Positions 25,369 to 33,271 of a DNA stretch of 54,215 bases are shown piece after piece. The position numbers and the translations under genes are program-made. Positions within the stretch are counted from its first letter, which is position 1. Each line of letters starts with the position of its first letter. The notes under the pieces are model-generated. The model had not been told where the DNA came from. It ran no database searches and saw only the letters and a program-made list of their open reading frames with translations. The stretch comes from Sphingomonadales bacterium (lineage in GTDB: Bacteria > Pseudomonadota > Alphaproteobacteria > Sphingomonadales > Sphingomonadaceae), in NCBI GenBank assembly GCA_014763545.1, contig JACXVD010000021.1, positions 1-54,215 on the forward strand, read 5' to 3'.

Positions 25369-26120
25369 TTGCCCCGGCCTGGCCGCGCCTGCGGGGACTG
25401 GCCCGGCAGGGCTGGTTGCTGGTTGCGCTGGTCATGGCGGCCATGATCGCTGCTGTGCCGGCCCCGGCGTTGGCGACTGCCGACGATGCCGTGCCGGTTG
25501 CCGCGTCAGGCGCGCAGGTTACTGCCGTTGTTTCGGGCGCGCGGGACGGTGCTGGGCAAGTCGATGCGGCACCGCCCGCCATCTCGATCGACCGGCCGGT
25601 CGGCGCGGTGATGATCGGCACCGATGGCACGTCGCTGGGCGAGAAGCGTTACGCCGCCCGTTCCGATGCGGGGCGCAATGTCGTCGTCAGCTTCTCGCGC
25701 TTCCGGCAGGTCGGCAGGTCTGCCGTGGCGGTCGGTGTCGGCGGGGCGCCGGCGGGCCTGCCGGTTGCCGGAGCCCGCCTGACCAGCGGATACGGGATGC
25801 GGCATCACCCGATCCTGGGCGGCCAGCGCATGCACTCCGGCCTCGATCTGGCCTTGCCCTATGGCTCGCCCATCCGCGCGACCGCCGATGGCACGGTGAT
25901 CTCCGCCGGGTGGGCAGGGGGTTATGGTCTGGCGGTGAAGCTCGACCACGGTGGCGCGGTCGAAACGCTTTATGGCCACATGTCCCGTCTCGCGGTCCGC
26001 GCCGGGCAGAGCGTCAGGAAGGGGCAGGTGATCGGCTTTGTCGGCTCAACCGGCCGGTCGACCGGGCCGCATGTCCATTACGAGGTGCGGCGCAATTCGG
26101 TGGCGGTAAAGCCGCTCTAG
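25356..26120 (+). CDS. M23 (LytM) family metallopeptidase
   Basis: Secreted peptidoglycan endopeptidase of about 254 aa. A probable signal peptide with a basic start and hydrophobic core (GWLLVALVMAAMIAAVPAPALA) comes first, then a linker of about 90 residues. The catalytic domain has SGYGMRHHPILGG and HSGLDLA (zinc His and Asp) and HVHYEVR (HxH) near the C terminus, so all zinc ligands are present. The likely start is GTG at 25356, inside cpaA; ATG 25434 is an alternative that would cut the basic region. Its coupling to cpaA suggests wall remodelling for pilus passage. Confidence 0.85.
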   Translation: MVGLIAPAWPRLRGLARQGWLLVALVMAAMIAAVPAPALATADDAVPVAASGAQVTAVVSGARDGAGQVDAAPPAISIDRPVGAVMIGTDGTSLGEKRYAARSDAGRNVVVSFSRFRQVGRSAVAVGVGGAPAGLPVAGARLTSGYGMRHHPILGGQRMHSGLDLALPYGSPIRATADGTVISAGWAGGYGLAVKLDHGGAVETLYGHMSRLAVRAGQSVRKGQVIGFVGSTGRSTGPHVHYEVRRNSVAVKPL

Positions 26121-26143
26121 CCTGTTTCGAAAATCCGCGCCGA

Positions 26144-26218
26144 TGGTGCCGGCTGAGGGATTCGAACCCCCGACCTTCGGTTTACAAAACCGCTGCACTA
26201 CCACTGTGCTAAGCCGGC
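26144..26218 (-). tRNA. tRNA-Thr (anticodon TGT)
   Basis: On the minus strand the acceptor arms GCCGGC (26213-26218) and GCCGGC (26148-26153) pair, with discriminator A and an encoded CCA. The anticodon stem-loop is CGGTT-TTTGTAA-AACCG in outline, giving anticodon TGT (Thr, codon ACA). The T arm contains GGTTCGAATCC. The length is 75 nt including CCA. Confidence 0.95.
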
Positions 26219-26291
26219 ATGCACCTGCGAGCCGCGCCTTTGCCGCAGCGCGCGGCAAAGGTCCAGAGCCTGAGTAGCCCGGGCGCGGCGA

Positions 26292-27986
26292 TCAGAACAC
26301 GGTCTTCGGGCTGTCCCCCCCCATCATCGCCTGCCGCGCCAGGGGGATGGGCGGGCCGCCGAAGCCCAGCAGCGTGTCGTGGAATGCCTTCCACGCTTGC
26401 CGCCCGCCACGGCTGGCGGTCCAGTCTTCGCGCAATTTGCGGATCATCAGCTTGTTGAGCGTATAGTTGAGATATTCGGGATCGTAGGTTCCCCGCGCGG
26501 CCTGCTGCGCGGCATTGCCTTCATCCTGGTAGCATTGCTCCATGAAGAGCTGTTTCGACTGTTCCTGGCTCATCCCGCCGGTGTGCAGGCCGATGGCCGA
26601 AATGAACCGGCAATCGCGCAGCAGGGCATTGCTGAGCTGGCCGATATGGACTTCCGGCTTGCCGTCGCCGAGCCCGGCTTCCCACATCATTTCTTCCGAA
26701 TAATGCGCCCAGCCTTCGGCGAAGGCATAGCCGACGAACAGCCGCCCGACGAGCGAGGGCGAGCGGTTGGAATGCAGGAACTGGAGGAAGTGGCCCGGCA
26801 TCACCTCGTGCACGCTGGTGAACAGGAGATCGTCCTTGCCGGGGATATAGGCATCCTGCACCGCCTTGGGCCAGGCCGGGTCGGGCGGCGAGATGTAGTA
26901 GATCGAGGGGATACCCTTCTCGAACGGCCCCGGCGGGTCGATATAGGCGGAATTCTGCCGGTTGTAGGGCGGGCTTTCCTCCACCAGCGCCTGTTCGGTG
27001 CCGGGGATGGTGACGAGGTCCTTTTCCTTCACGAAGGCAGTCAGCTCGGGGATCTGCCGCCGCGCCTCGGCCACCGGGCCGCCATCGGGCTTGTCTTCAT
27101 TGAGCTTGGCAAAACATTGCTGGATCGTCGCGCCGGGGGCGAACTGGGCGCAGGCTTCCTTGGCTGCGGCCTGGTTGCGGGCCAGATCGTCCCGCGCGAC
27201 CTTTTCCAGATCGGGCAGGGGAATGTCGACCAGCTCGGTCGCCTTGAGCATGCGGCTGAACCGGTCCGGGCCCAGCGCGAAATCCTGCGTGGCGCTGCCG
27301 CGCTGGCTTTCGATCCAGTCGTGCAGGTCCTTCATCGCCGCAGCGGCCTTGCCCGATGCTTCCTTCAATTGGGCCTGCAGCGCCGGATCGTTCACATCGG
27401 CAAAGGCGGCCAGCGCATCGCCGCCGTAATAATCGGCGAAACCGCCGAAGGCCGAACTGCCGTAGTCGATGAAGCTTTCCGGCATCGGGGTTTTCAGATT
27501 GGCGCGAATATTGGCGGCGGCCTGCGGCACCGCCTCGAAAAAGGCGATCATCGCCTTCATCCGGGTCGGCTTGTCGGCATAATTGCGGCTGACATAGACA
27601 TTGGGATCGAGCCCACCGCCGACGTACCAGGCCGGGTTGGTATGCGGATAATCGGCGTCTTCGAGGAAGAACAGCTGCCCCTGGGCGACGCTGACGAGAT
27701 AGTCGCGCTCGAAGGCCTGGTCCTTGTCGAGCCCGGTGAAGCTCTTGGCCTCGTCCACGATCTTGTGCAGGAAGGCTGTGCGCTTCTCCAGCCCCTCGGC
27801 GCTCCAGTCGGGCAGCTTGCCGTCCTGCTTGTGATCGCCCTGATACACCGCGAAGGCGGGGTCGATCGCCAGCCATTCGTCGATGGTCGATTGCGCGAAG
27901 GCATCCCAGTCTGCGGGCTTGCCGCCCGAAGTGCCGCAGGAGGCGAGCGCAAGGGCCGCAATACCGGTGAGGAGATAGCGCTTCAT
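26292..27986 (-). CDS. DUF885 family lipoprotein (putative metallopeptidase-like)
   Basis: A 564-aa lipoprotein (YLLTGIAALALASCGTS, lipidated Cys about residue 17) of the DUF885 family. Family members have a thermolysin-like zinc site, and here HEVMPGH near residue 391 fits the HExxxGH-like variant. It is followed about 35 residues later by AFAEGWAHYSEEMMWE, the downstream Glu motif. The C-terminal LNKLMIRKLREDW is also typical. It is probably a periplasmic peptidase of unknown substrate. An AAGGA lies about 8 bases before the ATG at 27986; a GTG one codon upstream is possible. Confidence 0.85.
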   Translation of the reverse strand: MKRYLLTGIAALALASCGTSGGKPADWDAFAQSTIDEWLAIDPAFAVYQGDHKQDGKLPDWSAEGLEKRTAFLHKIVDEAKSFTGLDKDQAFERDYLVSVAQGQLFFLEDADYPHTNPAWYVGGGLDPNVYVSRNYADKPTRMKAMIAFFEAVPQAAANIRANLKTPMPESFIDYGSSAFGGFADYYGGDALAAFADVNDPALQAQLKEASGKAAAAMKDLHDWIESQRGSATQDFALGPDRFSRMLKATELVDIPLPDLEKVARDDLARNQAAAKEACAQFAPGATIQQCFAKLNEDKPDGGPVAEARRQIPELTAFVKEKDLVTIPGTEQALVEESPPYNRQNSAYIDPPGPFEKGIPSIYYISPPDPAWPKAVQDAYIPGKDDLLFTSVHEVMPGHFLQFLHSNRSPSLVGRLFVGYAFAEGWAHYSEEMMWEAGLGDGKPEVHIGQLSNALLRDCRFISAIGLHTGGMSQEQSKQLFMEQCYQDEGNAAQQAARGTYDPEYLNYTLNKLMIRKLREDWTASRGGRQAWKAFHDTLLGFGGPPIPLARQAMMGGDSPKTVF

Positions 27987-28041
27987 CACAGAATCCTTTC
28001 GCGGAGGAGCCGCCCCCTGGGCAGCGCCTGCGGAAACTGGA

Positions 28042-28932
28042 TCAAACCGCGCCGAAGGTCCAGCCCTCGGTGCGCGCGATCACATTGTCCATCGCGGCGG
28101 GGTGCCACAACTCCTCGCGCGCGGCCGCGATGCGCAGCCAGGCGGCGGTCAGCAGCGCATCCGACGAATGATCGTCGATCGTGCCGCTGCCCGCGACCGG
28201 CGGGCAGTCGATTTCGCCGAGCGCGCGGTTGAGCGCAGCGAAATTGCGGACCTTGGTCGCACCCTTGGGCACCCCCGCACCGCGCGCCGCGAGCGACGTG
28301 TAGATTTCGACGATGGCGGACCCATGGGCAGGTAGCGGGTCGATCGGCCAGACCGGCAGGCGCCTGCCCAGACGGTGGAGCAGGCGCATCCCGGTGAGCG
28401 AGCTCTTGCCGACCTGCGCCGCGCCGACGAGGTTGAAATTGCTAACCGGTCGCAGCCCCATCGCGCGCTGGGCATCTTCGGCGCGGCGGAAGCGCCCTTC
28501 GCGGGTGGTGGCCTGCGGCAGGTGGAAGCGGTCGCCCACATGATCGCGCGAATGGCGGAAATAGCGCGACGCCTCCGGATGGGTAACGAAGCCGGACGCT
28601 TCGCCATGGGGATCGGCGGCGCAGGTTGCGTCGACGAAGGCCCACAATGCGCGGGCGTCGCGCGGGCTGGCATCCCAGCCGGGAAAGAAGGCACCGGCAT
28701 CGGCGAAGGGCAGAGATATGCCCAGATCCATGCCCACCAGCGTATCGGGCGGCAGATGATCGCGCAGCAGCGCCAGCACATCGGCGCGGCTCCATCCCTT
28801 GCCGCGATCGACCAGCACCGGCGGGCCGCCAGCGGCATGGGCAAGCCCAAGCGCAATCCCCGCCTGTCGCGCGCCCTTCGCGCCCGACCAGTCGATCGCG
28901 AGGAAATGCGAAAACCTGGGCTTACTCGCCAT
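28042..28932 (-). CDS. DUF429-like protein (predicted RNase H-fold nuclease)
   Basis: A 296-aa soluble protein with features of the DUF429/COG-type predicted nucleases: an N-terminal AIDWSGAKG (Asp about 14), a middle GMDLGISLPF (Asp about 69), and a late DDHSSDALLTAAWL with acidic residues near 255-260. These fit an RNase H-like fold with three acidic positions. The substrate is unknown. It overlaps the end of rarA by 11 bp and is probably co-transcribed with it. Confidence 0.65.
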   Translation of the reverse strand: MASKPRFSHFLAIDWSGAKGARQAGIALGLAHAAGGPPVLVDRGKGWSRADVLALLRDHLPPDTLVGMDLGISLPFADAGAFFPGWDASPRDARALWAFVDATCAADPHGEASGFVTHPEASRYFRHSRDHVGDRFHLPQATTREGRFRRAEDAQRAMGLRPVSNFNLVGAAQVGKSSLTGMRLLHRLGRRLPVWPIDPLPAHGSAIVEIYTSLAARGAGVPKGATKVRNFAALNRALGEIDCPPVAGSGTIDDHSSDALLTAAWLRIAAAREELWHPAAMDNVIARTEGWTFGAV

Positions 28933-30274
28933 CTGCCGTCGTTTCGCTGCCTGGCTTGGGCGATCGTTCGCGCCGCAGCTTGTCCCAGTAATCCAGCCGC
29001 TTCTTCACTTCGCGTTCGAAGCCGCGTTCGACCGGCTGGTAATAATCCTGCGGCGCCATTTCCTCGGGCCAGTAATTGTCGCCCGAAAAACCGTCCTGCG
29101 CGTCGTGGTCGTAGCTGTAGCCTGCACCATAGCCGACATCCTTCATCAGCTTGGTGGGCGCGTTGAGGATGTTCTGCGGCGGCATCAGGCTGCCGGTTTC
29201 GCGCGCCGATTTGAACGAGGATTTCTGCGCGAGATAGGCCGCGTTCGATTTGGGGGCGGTGGCAAGGTAGATGCAGGCCTGCACCAGCGCCAGTTCCCCT
29301 TCCGGGCTGCCGAGGAATTCATAGGCGTCCTTCGCCGCCATGCATTGCACCAGCGCCTGCGGGTCGGCCATGCCGATATCCTCCACCGCCATGCGCACCA
29401 GCCGCCGGGCGAGGAAGCGCGGTTCCTCCCCCGCAGTCAGCATGCGTGCAAGGTAATAGAGCGCGGCCTGCACGTCGGACCCGCGCACCGCCTTGTGGAG
29501 CGCGGAAATGAGGTTGTAATGCCCCTCGCGGTCCTTGTCGTACACCGCCACGCGGCGCTGGAGGAAGGCGCCGAGTGCCGCCGGGTCGAGCAGTTCGGCG
29601 ATCTTCGCATTGTACAGGGTTTCGGCCTGGTTGAGCAGGAAGCGCCCGTCGCCATCGGCGCTCGCGACCAGCGCATCGCGCGCCTCGGGGGTAAGGGGAA
29701 GGGAGCCTTCGAGCGCCTCCGCCCGGGCGAGCAGTTTTTCGAGCGCGGCGGGGTCCAGCCGGTGGAGGATCAGCACCTGCGCGCGGCTGAGCAGCGCGGC
29801 GTTGAGCGCAAAGCTGGGGTTTTCGGTCGTCGCCCCGACCAGCGTCACCGTGCCGCGTTCGACGAAGGGCAGGAAGCCGTCCTGCTGCGCACGGTTGAAG
29901 CGGTGGATTTCGTCCACGAACAGCAGCGTCTTGCGCCCGGCCTTCGCCGCGACTTCGGCCTCGGCAAAGGCTTTCTTGAGATCGGCCACGCCGGAAAAAA
30001 CCGCGCTGACCGAGACGAAACGCATGCCCACGCTGTCGGCCAGGAGGCGCGCGGTACTGGTCTTGCCGGTGCCCGGCGGCCCCCACAGGATCATGCTCGA
30101 CAGGCGACCTGCGGCCACCATCCGCCCGATCGCGCCTTCGGCGCCGGTCAGGTGTTCCTGCCCGATCACCTCGTCCAGCGCGCGGGGACGCAAACGGTCG
30201 GCCAGCGGGGCGTCTTCGCGCAGCGCATCGGCCGGATCGGCGGGCGGGGGATCGTCGGCAAACAGGTCGGCCAT
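28922..30274 (-). CDS. rarA: Replication-associated recombination protein A (AAA+ ATPase)
   Basis: AAA+ ATPase of the RarA/MgsA/WRNIP1 family that acts at stalled replication forks. The 450-aa protein has LRPRALDEVIGQEHL at 29-43, Walker A GPPGTGKTS near 65, Walker B LLFVDEIHRFNRAQQD near 118-133, and sensor ATTENPSF. The C-terminal MgsA tetramer domain includes RDYYQPVERG-like (DYYQPVERGFE) and LDYWDKLR. The start MADLFADDPP is the family N terminus, which carries the SSB/clamp-type peptide. Confidence 0.93.
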   Translation of the reverse strand: MADLFADDPPPADPADALREDAPLADRLRPRALDEVIGQEHLTGAEGAIGRMVAAGRLSSMILWGPPGTGKTSTARLLADSVGMRFVSVSAVFSGVADLKKAFAEAEVAAKAGRKTLLFVDEIHRFNRAQQDGFLPFVERGTVTLVGATTENPSFALNAALLSRAQVLILHRLDPAALEKLLARAEALEGSLPLTPEARDALVASADGDGRFLLNQAETLYNAKIAELLDPAALGAFLQRRVAVYDKDREGHYNLISALHKAVRGSDVQAALYYLARMLTAGEEPRFLARRLVRMAVEDIGMADPQALVQCMAAKDAYEFLGSPEGELALVQACIYLATAPKSNAAYLAQKSSFKSARETGSLMPPQNILNAPTKLMKDVGYGAGYSYDHDAQDGFSGDNYWPEEMAPQDYYQPVERGFEREVKKRLDYWDKLRRERSPKPGSETTADGE

Positions 30275-30348
30275 CGCCGCTATCTAGGGCCTCGCGCGGG
30301 AATTTGCAGGAAATTTGCAACCGCCTCTTGCGCGCGATGTATTACGAT

Positions 30349-30372
30349 ATATCTTAGAGCCATCTCAGATAT
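30349..30372. promoter_or_regulatory. Inverted repeat upstream of the PadR gene (likely operator)
   Basis: ATATCTTAG (30349-30357) and CTCAGATAT (30364-30372) are inverted with 8 of 9 bases matching and a 6-bp gap. The site lies 16 bp before the PadR start codon, so binding would block transcription or initiation. PadR regulators commonly control their own gene through such AT-rich sites. Confidence 0.6.
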
Positions 30373-30387
30373 GGAGTAAGAATCGAG

Positions 30388-31092
30388 ATGAACAGGAAAC
30401 GACATCGTCGCGAAGGGTGCGGCGAAGACTTCGCCCGGATGGCGATGATGGCCGGTGCGCGCGCAATGCGTGGGGCCGGTCGCGGCCATGGCGGCCGCAT
30501 GCGCGGCGGCTTCGACGGTGATTACGACGAATTTTCGCGCGGTTTCGGCGAGATGGGCCATGGTTTCGGCGAAGGCTTCGGGGGCGGCTTCGGCGCGCGT
30601 TTCGAAGGCGGGCCGGGCCGCGGCGGGCGCCGGCGGCGGATGTTCGGCAGCGGCGAATTGCGGCTGGTGCTGCTCAAGCTGCTGGCCGACGAACCGCGCC
30701 ATGGCTACGAGCTGATCAAGGCGATCGAGGAACTGACCGGCGGTGCCTATGCGCCCAGTCCGGGCGTGATCTACCCCACGCTCTCGCTGCTCGAAGACGA
30801 AGGCTCGATCGTCGAAACCGGCGGTGACAGCCCGCGCAAGGCCTTCGCCGCGAGCGAACAGGGCCAGGCCGAGCTGGCCGAGAAAGCCGACGAGGTCGAG
30901 GCGATCCTCGCCCGGCTGACCGAGCAGGGCGAACGCGCCGAGCGTAGCCGCAAGCCGGAAATCATGCGCGCCATGGGCAATCTCGCCAGCGTGCTGCGCA
31001 CCCGCGCACGCAGCGGCAGGATGGACCAGGATACCGTCCACGCCATCGTCGACCTGATCGACGAACTGGCGAAGAAGGTCGAACGGCTGTGA
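30388..31092 (+). CDS. PadR-family regulator, YqjI-like
   Basis: A 234-aa regulator. The C-terminal PadR winged helix (about 88-170: GSGELRLVLLKLL, HGYELIKAIEELTGG, PSPGVIYPTLSLLEDEG) closely follows the pattern of E. coli YqjI. A C-terminal dimerisation helix follows (about 170-234). The first 85 residues are a low-complexity Gly/Arg/Phe/His/Met extension; in YqjI the N-terminal extension is His/Cys-rich and binds nickel, while this one has few Cys and may not. The GTG of the DUF2218 gene overlaps its stop, which links both to metal or iron use. Confidence 0.87.
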   Translation: MNRKRHRREGCGEDFARMAMMAGARAMRGAGRGHGGRMRGGFDGDYDEFSRGFGEMGHGFGEGFGGGFGARFEGGPGRGGRRRRMFGSGELRLVLLKLLADEPRHGYELIKAIEELTGGAYAPSPGVIYPTLSLLEDEGSIVETGGDSPRKAFAASEQGQAELAEKADEVEAILARLTEQGERAERSRKPEIMRAMGNLASVLRTRARSGRMDQDTVHAIVDLIDELAKKVERL

Positions 31093-31409
31093 GCGTAGCG
31101 AGCACTGCCCATGTGCCCACGGCCAACGGGTCGAAATACCTGCAGCAGCTGTGCAAGCACTGGGCGCATAATCTCGCGGTCAGTTTCGATGCGGGGCAGG
31201 GCACGGTCACCTTCCCGCGCGATGCGCGCGGGGCAGACTGGCAGGGCGACGGCGTGGTGCGCTTCGCCGCGCAGCCCGATGCGCTCGATTGCCGGATCGA
31301 GGCGAGCGAGCCGGGCCAGCTCGAAGGGTTGAAGGGCGCGGTTGCGCGCCATCTCGACCGCTTCGCTTTCCGCGAGGCGCCGCTGGCCTTCGACTGGCGC
31401 GACGACTGA
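31089..31409 (+). CDS. DUF2218 family protein
   Basis: A 106-aa soluble protein of DUF2218: a TAHVPTANGSKYLQQLCKHWAHN start, a central hydrophilic beta region and ending in HLDRFAFREAPLAFDW. The family often accompanies siderophore-interacting (YqjH-type) reductases and YqjI regulators, so an iron-linked role is likely, but no reductase gene lies in this window. GTG at 31089 overlaps the PadR stop by 4 bp (GTGA), which supports co-translation. Confidence 0.85.
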   Translation: MSVASTAHVPTANGSKYLQQLCKHWAHNLAVSFDAGQGTVTFPRDARGADWQGDGVVRFAAQPDALDCRIEASEPGQLEGLKGAVARHLDRFAFREAPLAFDWRDD

Positions 31410-31440
31410 CGGTTTTCCGCCTTGTGCGGGATCGTGCTAT

Positions 31441-31475
31441 ACCCTCCCCGGGAATGAATCCTGGGGAGGGTTTTT
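31441..31475 (+). terminator. Hairpin with T-run that contains the next gene's ribosome site
   Basis: ACCCTCCCC (31441-31449) pairs perfectly with GGGGAGGGT (31463-31471), followed by TTTT, so it has the form of a Rho-independent terminator for the PadR-DUF2218 transcript. The right arm holds the GGGGAGG ribosome site for the ATG at 31477, so the hairpin would also hide that site. An inner GGA/TCC pair extends the stem. Confidence 0.7.
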
Positions 31476-31476
31476 C

Positions 31477-31935
31477 ATGGACAATGCAATCGCGCCCAAG
31501 GCACCGTGGCACCTGTGGGTCATCGGTATCGTCTCGCTGCTGTGGCAGGCGGGCGGGGCCTATGACTACTGGATGTCGAAGGCGGAAGATCGCGACTATC
31601 TGGCGAGCATGATGGAGCCCGCCGGGGTGAGCGTGGACGGCGCCATCGCCTATATGAATGCGATGCCGCTGTGGGCCAATATCGGCTGGGGGCTGGGCGT
31701 CTGGGGCGCGGTGGCAGGATCGATCCTGTTGCTGCTGCGCCAGCGCTATGCGCTCCATGCATTCCTTGCTTCGCTGGTGGGGCAGGTGCTGGGGATCATC
31801 CACCAGATCTCGCGGCCGATACCGGGCATGAGCGATGCGACCGCGCCGGTCGTGTTCACGCTGGTGATCGTGGCGACCACGCTGCTGCTGGCATGGTATG
31901 CGCGGCGGATGGCCGACGCGGGCGTGCTGCGCTGA
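31477..31935 (+). CDS. Small multi-pass membrane protein, unknown function
   Basis: A 152-aa protein with four predicted membrane helices (about 11-30, 62-86, 90-112 and 124-142) and the short motif WHLWVIGIVSLLWQAGGAYDYWMSK at the N terminus. Similar short proteins in sphingomonads are annotated as hypothetical or as sugar transporters without evidence. The ATG at 31477 lies 6 nt after a strong GGGGAGGG site inside the hairpin. It is convergent with the glycosyltransferase gene. Confidence 0.72.
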   Translation: MDNAIAPKAPWHLWVIGIVSLLWQAGGAYDYWMSKAEDRDYLASMMEPAGVSVDGAIAYMNAMPLWANIGWGLGVWGAVAGSILLLLRQRYALHAFLASLVGQVLGIIHQISRPIPGMSDATAPVVFTLVIVATTLLLAWYARRMADAGVLR

Positions 31936-31938
31936 GCT

Positions 31939-31958
31939 GAGCTGAACCCGCTCAGCTC
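31939..31958. terminator. Small hairpin between convergent genes
   Basis: GAGCTGA (31939-31945) and TCAGCTC (31952-31958) pair over 7 bp with a 6-nt loop, between the membrane-protein stop and the glycosyltransferase stop. The left arm sits in a three-fold GCTGA repeat (31931-31945). No T-run follows. Confidence 0.35.
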
Positions 31959-33103
31959 GCGGTGCGGCTCTCCACCAGCCGCAGATAGACATCGACCACC
32001 GCCTGGTTGATCGCGTCCCACGAATAGGCGCGGCTGCATTCCTCGCCCCGTGCGCCATGCGCCGCGCGCAGCGCCGGGTCGTCGCAATAGCGCTGCAGTG
32101 CATCGGCATAGGCGCCGATATCGGCCGGCGGGACGAGTATCCCGGTTTCGCCGTCGATCACCAGGCTGGTTGCCCCGGTTGCCCCGGCGGCGACCACCGG
32201 CAGAGCGCAGGCCATCGCTTCCAGCGTCACATTGCCGAAGGTTTCGGTGATCGACGGGTTGAAGAAGATGTCGCCCGAGGCCAGCGCGCGGCCCAGATCC
32301 TTGCCGCCCTGGAAGCCAACGAAGATCCCGCCGGGCAGATTGTCGCGGAACCACTGGCCCGCCGGGCCTTCGCCGATCACCAGCACCTTGTGCGCCACGC
32401 CGCGCTTGCGCAGTTCGGCCATGGTTTCGGCAAAGGCGTCCAGCCCCTTTTCCATCACCAGGCGGCCGAGGAAGACGATCGCCAGATCGTCATCCGCCAA
32501 GCCGTGCGAGCGGCGCCATTCCATGTCGCGCGCATCGGAACAGAAAATCGTGCGATCCACCCCGCGCGACCAGATGGTGATATCCTGGTGCATGCCGTAG
32601 CCGCGCAATTCGTCGATCGCGATCTGGTTCGGCGCAACCAGCGCGTCGCAGCGATTATAGAACCGGCGCAGGATCGCCACGACCGCGGGTTCGGTGAAAC
32701 CCAGCCCGTAGTAACGCGGGTAGGTTTCGAAGCGCGTGTGGACCGACGCGAGCACCGGCAGCCCGCGGGCGCGCGCCCAGCGCACCGCCGCATGGGCGGA
32801 CGGATCGGGCGACGAGACATGCACCAGGTTCGGTGCGAAAGCCTCCAGGTCGGTGCGCACGGCGGCGTTCAGCCCCAGCGGAAAGCGATATTCGCTGCGC
32901 CCCGGGATCGCCACCGACGGCACGCTGACGAGGTCGCCCTGCGGCGCAACCGGCGGGTTGTCGATGGTGGGCGAATAGACCCGCACCGCCGCGCCCTTGC
33001 GCAGCGCATATTCGACCAGCCGGTTCAGCGCCTTGTTCGCGCCGTCGACGGTCATGTTGTAATTGCCACTGAACAGGGCAATGCGCAGGTCGGCGGTATC
33101 CAT
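31952..33103 (-). CDS. Glycosyltransferase family 4 (GT-B)
   Basis: A 383-aa cytoplasmic glycosyltransferase. The N-terminal acceptor domain has LFSGNYNMTVDGANKALNRLVEY (residues 10-32) and HVSSPDPSAHAAVRW. The C-terminal donor domain has IVFLGRLVMEKGLDAFAE, VLVIGEGPAGQW and the catalytic-site segment FFNPSITETFGNVTLEAMACALPVV, the E-x7-E pattern of GT4. The arrangement resembles alpha-mannosyltransferases acting on phosphatidyl-inositol-type or diacylglycerol lipids, but the substrate is not certain. It is divergent from serC. Confidence 0.85.
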   Translation of the reverse strand: MDTADLRIALFSGNYNMTVDGANKALNRLVEYALRKGAAVRVYSPTIDNPPVAPQGDLVSVPSVAIPGRSEYRFPLGLNAAVRTDLEAFAPNLVHVSSPDPSAHAAVRWARARGLPVLASVHTRFETYPRYYGLGFTEPAVVAILRRFYNRCDALVAPNQIAIDELRGYGMHQDITIWSRGVDRTIFCSDARDMEWRRSHGLADDDLAIVFLGRLVMEKGLDAFAETMAELRKRGVAHKVLVIGEGPAGQWFRDNLPGGIFVGFQGGKDLGRALASGDIFFNPSITETFGNVTLEAMACALPVVAAGATGATSLVIDGETGILVPPADIGAYADALQRYCDDPALRAAHGARGEECSRAYSWDAINQAVVDVYLRLVESRTAS

Positions 33104-33188
33104 GGTGCCAGCGCCTTTAATGTGCCCATGCCGGTTTGGCGAGAGGGGCCATTGCCTCGGTCTTTCGGCCCAGTCCGTCCGCTTTCGC

Positions 33189-33216
33189 TTGACTTGGCGA
33201 AACGCAACTTTATTTC
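33189..33216 (+). promoter_or_regulatory. Possible serC promoter
   Basis: TTGACT (33189-33194) and TATTTC (33211-33216) are 16 bp apart, about 55 bp before the serC ATG. Only the -35 match is good, and the -10 is poor. Confidence 0.3.
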
Positions 33217-33271
33217 GGCGGGCGGGCCACGCGGTCCCAACGCCGCGCGTGCTCTCTGCAAGGAGAGAAAC

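Noticed and set aside
26379-28232. 617-codon open frame on the plus strand
   Set aside because: It is antisense to the DUF885 gene, which has a lipoprotein signal and the zinc-site motif in the other direction.
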